Notes: a model not told the origin generated them from the sequence alone. Positions 41,709 through 49,587 are shown, counted from the first letter of the stretch. The stretch is 64,000 nucleotides of DNA from Streptomyces xanthochromogenes (GCF_014650455.1 NZ_BMUZ01000003.1:434001-498000); one strand, 5' to 3'. A program made the numbers and translations.

Positions 41709-42584
41709 ATGGTTGAGGTCCGACACCAGTACGCAACCGTGGGGGAACATCGCGTCTTCTACCGCGAGGCGGGCCCCCGTGAGGCGCCCACCCTCGTGCT
41801 CCTGCACGGGTTCCCCACCAGTTCCCGCATGTTCCGCCACCTCATTCCGGCGCTGGCCGACCGGTTCCACGTCATCGCGCCGGACCACCTCGGGTTCGGC
41901 AATTCCGACACCCCGTCCGTCGACGCGTTCACGTACACCTTCGACGCGCTCACCGACATCACCGAGGCCCTGCTGGCTCAGCTCGGCGTCAGCCGCTACG
42001 CCATGTACGTCCAGGACTACGGGGCACCCATCGGGTGGCGGCTCGCGCTGCGCAACCCGGAGGCGATCACCGCGGTGGTCACCCAGAACGGCAACGCCTA
42101 CGAGGACGGCTTCGTACCGGAATTCTGGAAGCCTGTGCGGGAGTACTGGGAGAACCCGGGCCCCGCGACCGAACCGGCTGTCCGCGGCGCGCTGTCGCTC
42201 GACGCCATTCGCTGGCAGTACCTGAACGGAGTGGCCAGGCCCGAGCTGGTCGACCCCGACACCTGGGCCGCCGATCACCGCGAGGTCGGCCGACCCGGCA
42301 ACGACCTCGTACAGCTCGCCCTGTTCCTCGACTACGCCTCCAATCCGCCCCTCTACCCGCAGGTGCACGCCTACTTCCGCGAGCGCCGGGTGCCGCTCCT
42401 CGCGGTCTGGGGAGCGGGCGACGAGATCTTCGGCCCGGACGGCGCCCGGGCCTTCTCAAGGGACCTGCCGGACGCGGAAGTCCACCTCGTTCCGGGAGGC
42501 GGACACTTCCTGCTCGAAAGCCATCTCGACACCGTGGCCGGATACATGCGTGGATTCCTGACGCGCGGCGAAGGGTCGGTGTGA
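41709..42584 (+). CDS. Alpha/beta hydrolase, haloalkane-dehalogenase/epoxide-hydrolase-like
   Basis: A 291-residue hydrolase. LVLLHGFPTSSRMFRHLIPA holds the oxyanion HGFP motif. VIAPDHLGFGNSD is strand 4 and helix A. The nucleophile is an Asp in YVQDYGAPIGWRLA rather than Ser, as in haloalkane dehalogenases and epoxide hydrolases. The second acid is in VWGAGDEIFGPD and the His in PGGGHFLLES. The Asp nucleophile indicates an alkyl-enzyme ester mechanism. ATG 41709 has GAAGGGG upstream; an in-frame TTG at 41694 is less likely. The substrate is unknown. Confidence 0.88.
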   Translation: MVEVRHQYATVGEHRVFYREAGPREAPTLVLLHGFPTSSRMFRHLIPALADRFHVIAPDHLGFGNSDTPSVDAFTYTFDALTDITEALLAQLGVSRYAMYVQDYGAPIGWRLALRNPEAITAVVTQNGNAYEDGFVPEFWKPVREYWENPGPATEPAVRGALSLDAIRWQYLNGVARPELVDPDTWAADHREVGRPGNDLVQLALFLDYASNPPLYPQVHAYFRERRVPLLAVWGAGDEIFGPDGARAFSRDLPDAEVHLVPGGGHFLLESHLDTVAGYMRGFLTRGEGSV

Positions 42585-42601
42585 ATCACGCGACGAGGGC
42601 G

Positions 42602-42652
42602 CAACTCGGGCGGCGGGCCCTGCTGTTGGAGCGGGGCCCGCCGCCCGAGTTG
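42602..42652. terminator. Strong bidirectional terminator with 19-bp perfect arms
   Basis: The arms 42602-42620 and 42634-42652 are perfectly complementary (CAACTCGGGCGGCGGGCCC and its reverse complement) with a 13-nt loop. It separates the rightward hydrolase gene (stop 42584) from the leftward DUF1992 gene (stop 42664). Confidence 0.85.
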
Positions 42653-42663
42653 AGAGAAACGAG

Positions 42664-43218
42664 CTAGCAGTCCTTGAAGCCTTCGGGCCGCCCGGCAGGC
42701 GCAGCGGACTCGCGAGAGCCGCCGTCGGTGCGCGTGCGCAGGCGCCGCAGCCAAGAGCCTTTCGAGACCGGCGCCGACGCCGGCTCGCCCTCGGCGGGCA
42801 GTGCGCCTCGATCGTCCCGGCCGCGGGCCGCGCGCCACTCCCGCAGGAACGCGTCGATGTCGATCTCCTCGCGGCCGAGCGGCGGCCCCGGCGGCGGCAT
42901 CCGCAAATTGGCCGCGATCTTCTTGTTGACCGGCTCCAGGACGGCCCGCACCATGCGCTCGGAGGGCGCGGCGGCCGCCTCCGCGAGCGCGTCCTCGGCC
43001 TCCTTTCGCAGGCCGAGCGAGCCGGAGGCGACGATGGAGAGACCCTCCTGGGTCATCTTCCGCTTCATCCACCACATCTCGTCGTACGGCACCCGTTCAT
43101 CGGGGAGCGGCTCACCGATGCCGGCCAGGCGCGTGAAATCGCCCCGCTCCTCCGCCTCCCGGATCTGCCGATCGACCCAGGACTCAAAACTCATCCCCGC
43201 AGGCTTCCGTTGAGTCAT
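42664..43218 (-). CDS. DUF1992 protein (DnaJC28-type conserved domain)
   Basis: A 184-residue protein. SFESWVDRQIREAEERGDFT, then RLAGIGEPLP is the conserved DUF1992 start, and MVRAVLEPVNKKIAANLRMP its later part. The C-terminal 60 residues are low-complexity and basic. ATG 43218 is the likely start; the next ATG (M-S-F-E-S-W) is also possible. The function of this domain is unknown, but it is widespread in bacteria and in eukaryotic DnaJC28. Confidence 0.82.
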   Translation of the reverse strand: MTQRKPAGMSFESWVDRQIREAEERGDFTRLAGIGEPLPDERVPYDEMWWMKRKMTQEGLSIVASGSLGLRKEAEDALAEAAAAPSERMVRAVLEPVNKKIAANLRMPPPGPPLGREEIDIDAFLREWRAARGRDDRGALPAEGEPASAPVSKGSWLRRLRTRTDGGSRESAAPAGRPEGFKDC

Positions 43219-43426
43219 GAACCCATTTTCGCATGGCCGTTTCCGGCGATCCGGCCCGGCGCCGCACGTCGGCCGACGCCTGCGGGCGACGCGGGACGCT
43301 CCCTCTCGGCGGCGCATGCCCACACCCCTCGGGCTCCGATCACGTCGGTCGCCAATCGGCCGATGCCGACCGATCGCCGGCCGTCGGCGCCCAAGGCGCC
43401 CGATCCGCAAGGGCATTGAGACGAGT

Positions 43427-43484
43427 GCGTGCGCGCCGCACGCATTCGGTGCTACAGTAAAGGCGAAGCGTGCGCAACGCACGC
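43427..43484. promoter_or_regulatory. Twin GCGTGCG-N3-CGCACGC palindromes around a promoter
   Basis: The same 7-3-7 palindrome occurs twice: 43427-43443 (spacer CGC) and 43468-43484 (spacer CAA). The 24 bp between them include TACAGT, a plausible -10 box for the SnoaL-like gene (start 43524). Dimeric regulators such as TetR or GntR members bind this kind of site. No regulator is encoded next door. Confidence 0.6.
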
Positions 43485-43523
43485 ATCACCTCTTCCCTCA
43501 GTGCTTCCCCGAAAGGAACTCCC

Positions 43524-43916
43524 ATGTCCCGCACCGGTATCGAGGCCGCCCTCAACGACCTGCTCTTCAACCGCGGCATCACGCTGGCCGAGGCCGCCGA
43601 CCGGCACTTCGCCCCCGACTACCGTCAGCGCACGGACGGCGAGTGGGCGGACCGCGCCCAGTTCCTCGACCACATCGGCCACCTGCGCGGCATCGTCGCC
43701 GGCGGGCACGTCGACGTGCACGAGGAGCTGTACGACGGCGCCAAGTACGCCGACCGCCACACGTGCCACATCACCAAGACCGACGGCAGCACCGTAGCCA
43801 TGGAGGTCTACGTCTTCGCCGACTTCAGCGCCGACGGCCGGTTCCGCCGCATCGAGGAAACCACCCTCATGCTCAAGGGCACCGACGCCGACCGCGACCT
43901 CGGCAGCGCCCGCTGA
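43524..43916 (+). CDS. SnoaL/NTF2-like protein
   Basis: A 130-residue protein with the cone-shaped SnoaL/NTF2 fold: IEAALNDLLFNRGITLAEAA, then DRHFAPDYRQRTDGEWAD, then FLDHIGHLRGIVAGGHVDVH, then YVFADFSADGRFRRIEETTL. The conserved His/Asp pair common to ketosteroid isomerase and aklanonate cyclase relatives is present in DRHF and DHIGH. The reaction is unknown. GAAAGGA precedes ATG 43524. The flanking palindromes suggest tight repression by a regulator encoded elsewhere. Confidence 0.82.
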   Translation: MSRTGIEAALNDLLFNRGITLAEAADRHFAPDYRQRTDGEWADRAQFLDHIGHLRGIVAGGHVDVHEELYDGAKYADRHTCHITKTDGSTVAMEVYVFADFSADGRFRRIEETTLMLKGTDADRDLGSAR

Positions 43917-43962
43917 ACACCGCCCCCTGAACGTCCCCCCCCTCCCGGCGACTCGACGCTCG

Positions 43963-43988
43963 CGACCGCCGACCGCCGACCGCCGACC
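43963..43988. repeat. 7-bp tandem repeat (CGACCGC)
   Basis: Three perfect copies of CGACCGC and a partial fourth, between the convergent SnoaL-like and PGA-hydrolase-like genes. Confidence 0.75.
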
Positions 43989-44054
43989 ACGTCGCTGACA
44001 GGGACCAAGCCGATGTCGTCAACACGCCTTCCATTCGGGGGCGTTCGGGGTGGA

Positions 44055-44900
44055 TCAGAGAATGATCTGGTCGCCGCCGGATGCCTCAAGGCGGGCGATC
44101 GCGTCGCGGACCGCTGCCACGAAGGCGTGGTACACCGGGGTGGTGCTGGTGGCGCGGCCCGCGATGGTGTTCACCGTGAACATGGCCTTGCGCAGTTCGG
44201 TCGTGATCTCCAGCTGGCCTCCCTCGGCAAGCAGGGTCCGGTTGCAGATGTTGGCCGGCTCGACGCCCGCGAGGTCTGACTCGCCCGACCCGTCGATCGT
44301 CTGGAACCCGGCGTCACGCAAGGCCTCGTGCAGAAGCGACTTGAGGGTGCCGTTCAGGCCGCCGACCACTACGGCCTCGGGCCGCGAGACGGGCGCGCCG
44401 GCCTGGGCGGCGGTACAGCCGTGCAGGCTGACCACGTTGAGGTTCGCGGCGGCGATGGACAGAGCCACCTTGTCGTCGCAGTTCTTCGAAGTGACGTGCA
44501 GATCGGCGTTGTTGGTGCTGCGGATCGCCTCGAACATCCAGTAGTCGAAGACCGGCCCGCCGGTGGCCATGAGCGTGGCCGGGTCGTATCCCGCGATGCC
44601 CAGGCAGAGTTCGGAGGTACCGCCCTCGATCCCGCCGCCGTGCAGCGCGAGGATCGCGGTACGGCCGTAGAGGGACGCCGCCCCGCGGACGTTGTCGAAC
44701 TGCTCGTGCCGTCGATAGCGTCTGGCGAAATCGGTGCCCTCCTTGCCCGCAAGACGGGTGTAGAGGTCGGTGTTCGAGCTGTAGAGGTCGTTCGCTCCGG
44801 TGGCGTGCGCGGAGGTCGCGCCGACCCCGCCCAGCAACGGTCCGCCGACGGCGGCGGTGGCGAGGGCGGTGAGAACGGTGCGACGGTTGGTGGAAGTCAT
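44055..44900 (-). CDS. Tat-exported poly-gamma-glutamate hydrolase-like protein
   Basis: A 281-residue protein. The twin-arginine signal (NRRTVLTALATAAVGGPLLG) is followed by cleavage at SAHA near residue 33. The mature domain has the zinc-hydrolase pattern of poly-gamma-glutamate hydrolase (phage PghP-type): TAILALHGGGIEGGTSELCL, then LNVVSLHGCTAAQAG, then AVVVGGLNGTLKSLLHEALR. His residues in LHGGG and SLHG are the expected metal ligands. Substrate: possibly gamma-linked peptides outside the cell. A 27-bp-period direct repeat lies just upstream. Confidence 0.78.
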   Translation of the reverse strand: MTSTNRRTVLTALATAAVGGPLLGGVGATSAHATGANDLYSSNTDLYTRLAGKEGTDFARRYRRHEQFDNVRGAASLYGRTAILALHGGGIEGGTSELCLGIAGYDPATLMATGGPVFDYWMFEAIRSTNNADLHVTSKNCDDKVALSIAAANLNVVSLHGCTAAQAGAPVSRPEAVVVGGLNGTLKSLLHEALRDAGFQTIDGSGESDLAGVEPANICNRTLLAEGGQLEITTELRKAMFTVNTIAGRATSTTPVYHAFVAAVRDAIARLEASGGDQIIL

Positions 44901-44920
44901 ACGCCCATGATCCCTGGGAT

Positions 44921-44957
44921 CCGTCGCCGCAAGAAAATCCCCAGGTCCCGTCGCCGC
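44921..44957. repeat. Direct repeat upstream of the PGA-hydrolase-like gene
   Basis: CCGTCGCCGC at 44921-44930 recurs at 44948-44957 with a 27-bp period and partly conserved flanks (ATCC/GGTCC). It lies 21 bp upstream of the start codon and could bind a regulator. Confidence 0.45.
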
Positions 44958-45070
44958 ACGAGGGCGAGGCCACTATCGGGTGCGGCCGCGCCGCGCGGGC
45001 TGCTGCGGATCTCCTCCGAACGGGTCCTTGCGGTCCGGCAGGTGGCTCGACAGCGCGTGGCCCGGGGATG

Positions 45071-45114
45071 TGACGGGGCAAGGGATGACGGGCGAAGGGT
45101 GACGGGGCAAGGGA
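45071..45114. repeat. Three 14-15-bp tandem units
   Basis: TGACGGGGCAAGGGA (45071-45085), TGACGGGCGAAGGG (45086-45099) and TGACGGGGCAAGGGA (45100-45114). The units abut each other in the 5' region of the HhH-GPD gene. Confidence 0.75.
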
Positions 45115-45156
45115 CGGCATGCGTACCGACCGTGGCGGCCCACCTGTCCACCTGCT

Positions 45157-45205
45157 GACTGCCGACTGCCGACTGCCCACCTACGCACCTACGCACCTAC
45201 GCACC
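45157..45205. repeat. Two abutting tandem repeats upstream of the HhH-GPD gene
   Basis: GACTGCC occurs three times (45157-45177). It is directly followed by CACCTACG three times plus CACC (45178-45205). The gene starts at 45223, so changes in copy number would alter the spacing between any promoter and the ribosome site. Confidence 0.8.
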
Positions 45206-45222
45206 GAAGGAGCGAACCTCTC

Positions 45223-45834
45223 ATGAGCACCCAGGACACCCTGGCCGAGCTACTGGGCGAACACGGCCGCAGCTACGCCGACGAAGCCGGGATCACCTTG
45301 CACGACAAGCCGTCGCCGCTCTACCAGCTCCTTGTGCTGGCCGTGCTGTGCTCGACGCGCATCAAGGCCGACATCGCGACCGATGCCGCACGCGAACTGT
45401 TCCGGACACGGCTGCGTACCGCGCGGACGATGGCGGCCACGGACTGGCAGACGATCGTGGACGCACTGGGCCGGGCCCATTACCGCCGCTACGACGAGAG
45501 CACCGCCACGGCCCTGCTGGAAGGGGCCGAGCTGATTCTGCGCCGTTGGCGCGGTGATCTGCGCCGCTTGCGGGACGAGGCCGACGGCAGCCCGGAGCGG
45601 ATGCGCGAACTCCTTCAGGAAGTCCCGCGGATCGGCCCGGTCGGGTCGGGCATCTTCTGCCGTGAAGCCCAGGGGCTCTGGCCCGAACTCCGCCCGTTCT
45701 TCGACGACCGGGCCCTGGAGGCAGCTTCCGAGCTGGGCCTGCCGTCCACCGCCAAGGGGCTGGCCCGGCTCGTTCCACCGGACGAGCTGCCACGGCTGGC
45801 CTCGGCGCTGGTCCGCTCGGGCCTGAATCACTGA
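45223..45834 (+). CDS. HhH-GPD superfamily protein (endonuclease III-like)
   Basis: A 203-residue protein. LYQLLVLAVLCSTRIKADIA resembles the start of the endonuclease III helical core. LLQEVPRIGPVGSGIFCREA is the helix-hairpin-helix (I-G-P-V-G-S-G). The region ends with FFDDRALEAASELG, in which the Asp equivalent to the catalytic Asp is present. There is no C-terminal Fe-S cluster. The usual Lys after the hairpin is not evident, so it may be a monofunctional glycosylase or non-catalytic. Typical of a family often annotated 'endonuclease' in Streptomyces. Confidence 0.75.
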   Translation: MSTQDTLAELLGEHGRSYADEAGITLHDKPSPLYQLLVLAVLCSTRIKADIATDAARELFRTRLRTARTMAATDWQTIVDALGRAHYRRYDESTATALLEGAELILRRWRGDLRRLRDEADGSPERMRELLQEVPRIGPVGSGIFCREAQGLWPELRPFFDDRALEAASELGLPSTAKGLARLVPPDELPRLASALVRSGLNH

Positions 45835-45858
45835 GCCACCGTCACCGCACCCTGCGCG

Positions 45859-46332
45859 TCAGGGGCGTTCGCCCTCGGGCCATGCACCCTCGTCGTCGTC
45901 GATCAGATGCACCGCGGCCTCCTCGGCCGAGGCTCCCGCACCGTCGATGCCCATGTCCGAGGCGAGCATGTCCTTCTCGGCGTCCTCGTGGGCTCCCTCG
46001 TCAGGAGCCACGAGCCGACCCGCCCGCTCGTCGCCCACCTCGGCGTCGGCGAGCTCCTCGTCCTCGTCCTCGTCCCCCAAGTCGAGCTGGGGGTCAGGCA
46101 CTTCCTCGGCGAGCCGCTGGTCGAGGCTCTCGCCGTCGTGCTGCTCCTGTGCGGTGGTGCCGGCGTGGTTCACCGCCAGCGGCCGCTCGGGCGGGGACCA
46201 GCCCTCGTCGTACGGGTCGGCTCCCCGGTCGTTCAACGTGTCCTCCGGATCCAGGATGCCGGTGTCCTCCACGACCTCGTCTCCACCGTCCGGCTGGTAG
46301 ACGTCGTCACCACGCTCGTCGTCGGCTGCCAT
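45859..46332 (-). CDS. DUF5709 acidic protein
   Basis: A 157-residue, very acidic soluble protein with the DUF5709 signature: GDDVYQPDGGDEVVEDTGIL, DPEDTLNDRG, then EGWSPPERPL, then GTTAQEQHDGESLDQRLAEE, then DERAGRLVAPDEGAHEDAEK, then DGAGASAEEAAVHLIDD. It is common in Streptomyces, often near stress genes, with no known function. ATG 46332 follows GAAGGAGGAGCG. Confidence 0.88.
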   Translation of the reverse strand: MAADDERGDDVYQPDGGDEVVEDTGILDPEDTLNDRGADPYDEGWSPPERPLAVNHAGTTAQEQHDGESLDQRLAEEVPDPQLDLGDEDEDEELADAEVGDERAGRLVAPDEGAHEDAEKDMLASDMGIDGAGASAEEAAVHLIDDDEGAWPEGERP

Positions 46333-46453
46333 CAGACACGCTCCTCCTTCATCCACACGTGCGCGCCGCTCCGCCTCCACGGCCCGCGAACGGCCCACGG
46401 CCCCGCCTCCATGCGCGGGGCCCGTGCGGAACGACTGTCCACCTTTGTCCAAT

Positions 46454-46903
46454 TCACACCCGGCCCACCTTCCGCAGCCGTGCCCGACCCGTTCCCGCGG
46501 CCTCCGCCCCGGTCCGCGGGCGCTCGGGCGGGGCCCCGGGAAGTGTCGCCGTGAGGGAGCCGGGGGCACGCGTGGCGTGGCCGCCGTCGACGCCGTAGTG
46601 GCGGTACAGCTCGCGTTCCTCGTCGGCCGTCAGATGCTGGTGCACTTCGTGCCGGGGCGCGTCCTTCACCGTGCTCTTCGCGTGCGCGATGTGCAGGGCG
46701 TTGCCCTCACGGCGTGCGCCGGCCAGCGGCGCGAGGGATTCCTGGGTGCCGAACAGACCGGTCTTCAGCGTGACCCACTCCGGGCGCCCCACGGAGTCGT
46801 CGACGTAGACCTGCTCGACGCCGCCGATCCTGTCGCCCTCCGGGTCGTAGGCCACCAGGCCCTTCAGGTCCTCGGGGCGGTGGAAGCTGTGGCCCATGCC
46901 CAT
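46454..46903 (-). CDS. PRC-barrel domain protein
   Basis: A 149-residue protein: an N-terminal PRC-barrel (DLKGLVAYDPEGDRIGGVEQ, then VYVDDSVGRPEWVTLKTGLF, about 10-85) followed by a low-complexity tail (AHATR..PGA..PRTGAEAAG). A linker HQHLTADEERELYRHYGVDG links the two. PRC-barrels often act in RNA processing or membrane anchoring. The DUF2382 stress domain usually fused to it is missing. ATG 46903 has GAGGAG upstream. Confidence 0.83.
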   Translation of the reverse strand: MGMGHSFHRPEDLKGLVAYDPEGDRIGGVEQVYVDDSVGRPEWVTLKTGLFGTQESLAPLAGARREGNALHIAHAKSTVKDAPRHEVHQHLTADEERELYRHYGVDGGHATRAPGSLTATLPGAPPERPRTGAEAAGTGRARLRKVGRV

Positions 46904-47210
46904 ACGGCTCACTCCTCGCTCGTGGTCCCCCACGGCCGAAGCCGCGCTGACGCTCGCGGGGCCGGGACGTTCATTCCAACACCGCACCGCCGGGACCGCA
47001 CGGGCAGCTTGACCGAACGGGGAACGGGATCGGACGAGGGGCGTCGGCAAGGAATCCGCGCCGAGAAGAGCCGGAGCGGCTGCCGCGCCTGTGGAGGCAA
47101 CCGGTTCCCGACTGCGGCACCGGCAACCACCCCGGCACACGGACGCGTACCCGGAAATGCGGGAATTGCACGTGTGGATGCGCATACCGGCCGCGATTGG
47201 TTTCGGATAC
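46904..47210. other. Intergenic region, nothing recognised
   Basis: About 300 bp between the PRC-barrel gene and the terminator of the small hydrophobic protein gene. It should carry the PRC-barrel promoter. No repeat or reading frame of note. Confidence 0.4.
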
Positions 47211-47251
47211 GACTGTGGGGCCCGTGCCATTTCGGCACGGGCCCCACAGTC
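47211..47251 (-). terminator. Terminator with 18-bp perfect arms
   Basis: The arms 47211-47228 and 47234-47251 are complementary over 18 bp (core GGGGCCCGTGCC/GGCACGGGCCCC) with a 5-nt ATTTC loop. It lies 13 bp downstream of the small hydrophobic gene. Confidence 0.85.
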
Positions 47252-47264
47252 ACGCGGCAGATTT

Positions 47265-47426
47265 CTACCAGCGATACCAACGACCGCTGCCGCCCTTCGG
47301 GCGGGCGACGAACCCGATGAGCCAGAGCACCAGCACCACGATCGCGACCCACCAGAGGATCTTGAGCGCGAAACCGGCACCGAAAAGAATGAGCGCGAGC
47401 AGAAGAACGAGAAGCAGGGGAACCAT
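47265..47426 (-). CDS. Small hydrophobic protein, conserved in Streptomyces
   Basis: A 53-residue membrane protein: MVPLLLVLLLALILFGAGFA, then LKILWWVAIVVLVLWLIGFV, then ARPKGGSGRWYRW. It has two membrane segments joined by LK and a basic aromatic end, matching the 'hydrophobic protein' widely found in Streptomyces. GGAGG lies 9 nt upstream of ATG 47426. It is likely stress-induced; the mechanism is unknown. Confidence 0.85.
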   Translation of the reverse strand: MVPLLLVLLLALILFGAGFALKILWWVAIVVLVLWLIGFVARPKGGSGRWYRW

Positions 47427-47653
47427 GATTATCAACCTCCAGGACTCCGAGTGCCCTTCATCGGTGGGGCCATGCGCGCGCCTTTGATTTTTCTTTTATC
47501 ACCGCAGGTCGTACGCCTCACAGAGAGCCAGTAAGCCTTTTCTGATCAGCCCGGGCCATCAAGGGTGGGCGACGTTCCGGGGGAATCCTTCGCCCGGAAC
47601 CGGGTGCGCGCGGGATGCGTCCCGGGACGGAAGAACGCCGCTCGGAGCCGTGG

Positions 47654-48733
47654 CTACCGCGCGCTCGGCAGCCGGACCGTCACCACGAGGCCGCCTTCGG
47701 GACGTGGAAGGAGTTCGAGTGTTCCGCCGTGGGCGTGGACGATGCTGTGCACGATGGCCAGGCCGAGGCCGACGCCCGCGTGCTCGTCGCCGCGCACCCG
47801 TTCCGCTCCGCGCTGGAAGGGCTCGGTGAGGGTCGGTACGAGATCCGGTGACAGCGGGCGGCCCGTGTTCTCGACCCGCAGCACGCTCATGTCGCCGTAC
47901 TCCCCGGTGTACACCGTCACCCTTCCGCCGGCGGGACGGTTGTGGACGATGGCGTTCTGGACGAGGTTGGCCGTCATCCGCAGCAGGAGTTCGGCGGAGC
48001 CGCCGGCGCGGGCCGCCACACCGGTGACGTCCAGTGCGATCCGGCGTCGTTCCGCGAGCGGAAGCAGTGCTTCCGCGGCCTCTTCGGCGACGAGGGAGAG
48101 GTCGACGTCCTCGCGGGTGAAGTCGCCCCGCCCTCCCCGGCTGAGCAGGAGCAGGGCCTCGGTGAGGTCGATCGCCCTGCCGTTGACGACGTGCAGGCGC
48201 TCGATGACCGCGCCCCGGTCCTGCGTGGGGTCCTTGCGCGCGACGTCGAGGAGTGCGCGCGAGATCGCCAGCGGGGTGCGCAGTTCGTGGGAGGCGTTGG
48301 CGGCGAAACGCTGCTGCCCGGCCACGTGGGACTCGAGTTGTTCGAGCATCGCGTCGAAGGCGTCGGAGAGCTCACGGAACTCGTCCTGGCGGCCCTTCAT
48401 ACGGATTCGGTGGGACAGCGACCCATTTTCGGCCAGTCGTGCGGCGTCCCTGATCCGGGTGAGCGGTGCGAGCATGCGGCCGGCCAGGATCCAGCCTCCG
48501 AGCAGCCCGAACCCGAGCAGGCAGACCATGGCCAGGGCCGCGGCGGGCGCGAACATGCGCACCAGAAGGTAGCGGTTGGGTGCGATCCCGAGCAGACCGC
48601 GCGAGTTGTCGGGGACGTACCGCAGCAGGTACACCCACACCACGGCCATCAGGAGGGCGCCGGCGATGAGGAGGAAGCCGGCATAGCTGAGGGTGAGCTT
48701 CAACCGGGCGCTGAGCCCCGGCCGCCTAGGCAC
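47654..48733 (-). CDS. Sensor histidine kinase (partner of the adjacent response regulator)
   Basis: A 359-residue membrane kinase. Two membrane segments (YAGFLLIAGALLMAVVWVYL and AAALAMVCLLGFGLLGGWIL) flank a short extracellular loop (about 35-60). HAMP-like linker residues (LAPLTRIRDAARLAENG) follow. HisKA has the phospho-acceptor in ASHELRTPLAISR. The ATPase domain has the N-box LVQNAIVHN, G1 and G2 (DEHAGVGLGLAIVHSIV). The start is GTG 48733, overlapping the response-regulator stop by 8 bp; GTG 48739 is also possible. Signal unknown; the short loop suggests envelope sensing. Confidence 0.85.
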   Translation of the reverse strand: MPRRPGLSARLKLTLSYAGFLLIAGALLMAVVWVYLLRYVPDNSRGLLGIAPNRYLLVRMFAPAAALAMVCLLGFGLLGGWILAGRMLAPLTRIRDAARLAENGSLSHRIRMKGRQDEFRELSDAFDAMLEQLESHVAGQQRFAANASHELRTPLAISRALLDVARKDPTQDRGAVIERLHVVNGRAIDLTEALLLLSRGGRGDFTREDVDLSLVAEEAAEALLPLAERRRIALDVTGVAARAGGSAELLLRMTANLVQNAIVHNRPAGGRVTVYTGEYGDMSVLRVENTGRPLSPDLVPTLTEPFQRGAERVRGDEHAGVGLGLAIVHSIVHAHGGTLELLPRPEGGLVVTVRLPSAR

Positions 48734-49547
48734 ACGCACCGCCGCCTTCGAGGGCGTCCCCGCCAAAGGCGCTGGAACCAGTACCGGTGACGTTGGTGTT
48801 CACGCCCGAGGCGCAGGAAGCGGCACCGGCGACATTGATGTCCCCGTCGGAGGCAGTGGCGCCTCCGGTCGAATGGAGGGCCTTCGTACCGGTGTCGATG
48901 CGGTAGCCGACACCCGGCACGGTGGCGATGATCCACGGTGCGCCGAGCCGTTTGCGGAGGGTGGACACGGTGATGCGCACGGCGTTGGTGAGCGGGTCGG
49001 CGTTCTCGTCCCAGGCCCGTTCGAGGAGTTCCTCGGCGCTGACCACTCCGCCCTCGGCGGCGACCAGTACGTCGAGCACGGCGAACTGCTTCCGGGTGAG
49101 CGCGACATAGCGTCCGTCCCGGAAGACCTCCCTGCGGAAGGGGTCGACCCGCAGCCCCGCGATCTCGCGGACCGGAGGCCGGACGTGGGCACGTCTGCGG
49201 TCGAGCGCCCTCAGCCGCAGCACGAGCTCCCGCATCTCGAAAGGCTTGGTCAGGTAGTCGTCGACGCCGAGCCCGAACCCCGAAGCCTTGTCGTCGATCC
49301 GGTCGGCGGCGGTGAGCATGAGGATCGGGATGCCGCTGCCGGAGCCGACGATGCGCCGGGCCACCTCGTCGCCCGAGGGGCCCGGGATGTCGCGATCCAG
49401 GACCGCGAGGTCGTAGGAGTTGATGCCGAGCAGTTCCAGCGCGGCGTCGCCGTCACCGGCGATGTCGGCGGCGATCGCCTCCAGCCGGAGACCGTCACGG
49501 ACCGCTTCCGCCAGGTAGGGCTCGTCCTCCACGAGCAGTACGCGCAT
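48726..49547 (-). CDS. OmpR-family response regulator with a repeat-bearing C-terminal tail
   Basis: A 273-residue regulator. The receiver domain has phospho-Asp in LAVLDRDIPG (Asp51) and Lys in DDYLTKPF (near 101). The winged helix-turn-helix ends at IIATVPGVGYRID (near 219). The extra 54 residues are unusual: Gly/Ala/Ser/Thr/Asn-rich with two 14-residue imperfect repeats (DINVAGAASCASGV and NTNVTGTGSSAFGG) encoded by 42-bp units at 48759-48842. It precedes and overlaps its kinase gene, and a candidate binding site lies 24-40 bp upstream. Confidence 0.88.
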   Translation of the reverse strand: MRVLLVEDEPYLAEAVRDGLRLEAIAADIAGDGDAALELLGINSYDLAVLDRDIPGPSGDEVARRIVGSGSGIPILMLTAADRIDDKASGFGLGVDDYLTKPFEMRELVLRLRALDRRRAHVRPPVREIAGLRVDPFRREVFRDGRYVALTRKQFAVLDVLVAAEGGVVSAEELLERAWDENADPLTNAVRITVSTLRKRLGAPWIIATVPGVGYRIDTGTKALHSTGGATASDGDINVAGAASCASGVNTNVTGTGSSAFGGDALEGGGACA

Positions 49548-49570
49548 GGGCGAAGCCTAGGCAGTGCGAC

Positions 49571-49587
49571 ATATCGCCGACGTATGC
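49571..49587. promoter_or_regulatory. Response-regulator box at its own promoter (copy 1)
   Basis: ATATCG-CCGAC-GTATGC is a direct repeat with an 11-bp period, the arrangement bound by OmpR-type dimers. It lies 24-40 bp upstream of the response-regulator start. TATCGCCGrCGTAT is shared with the site at 50363-50379. Confidence 0.5.

Noticed and set aside
45071..45205. Possible CRISPR-like repeats
   Set aside because: Units are 7-15 bp, directly abutting, without spacers of constant length and without cas genes. They are simple tandem repeats.
47565..48572. 335-codon plus-strand frame over the histidine kinase gene
   Set aside because: Antisense to a clearly coding kinase; Arg/Ser-rich with no domain.
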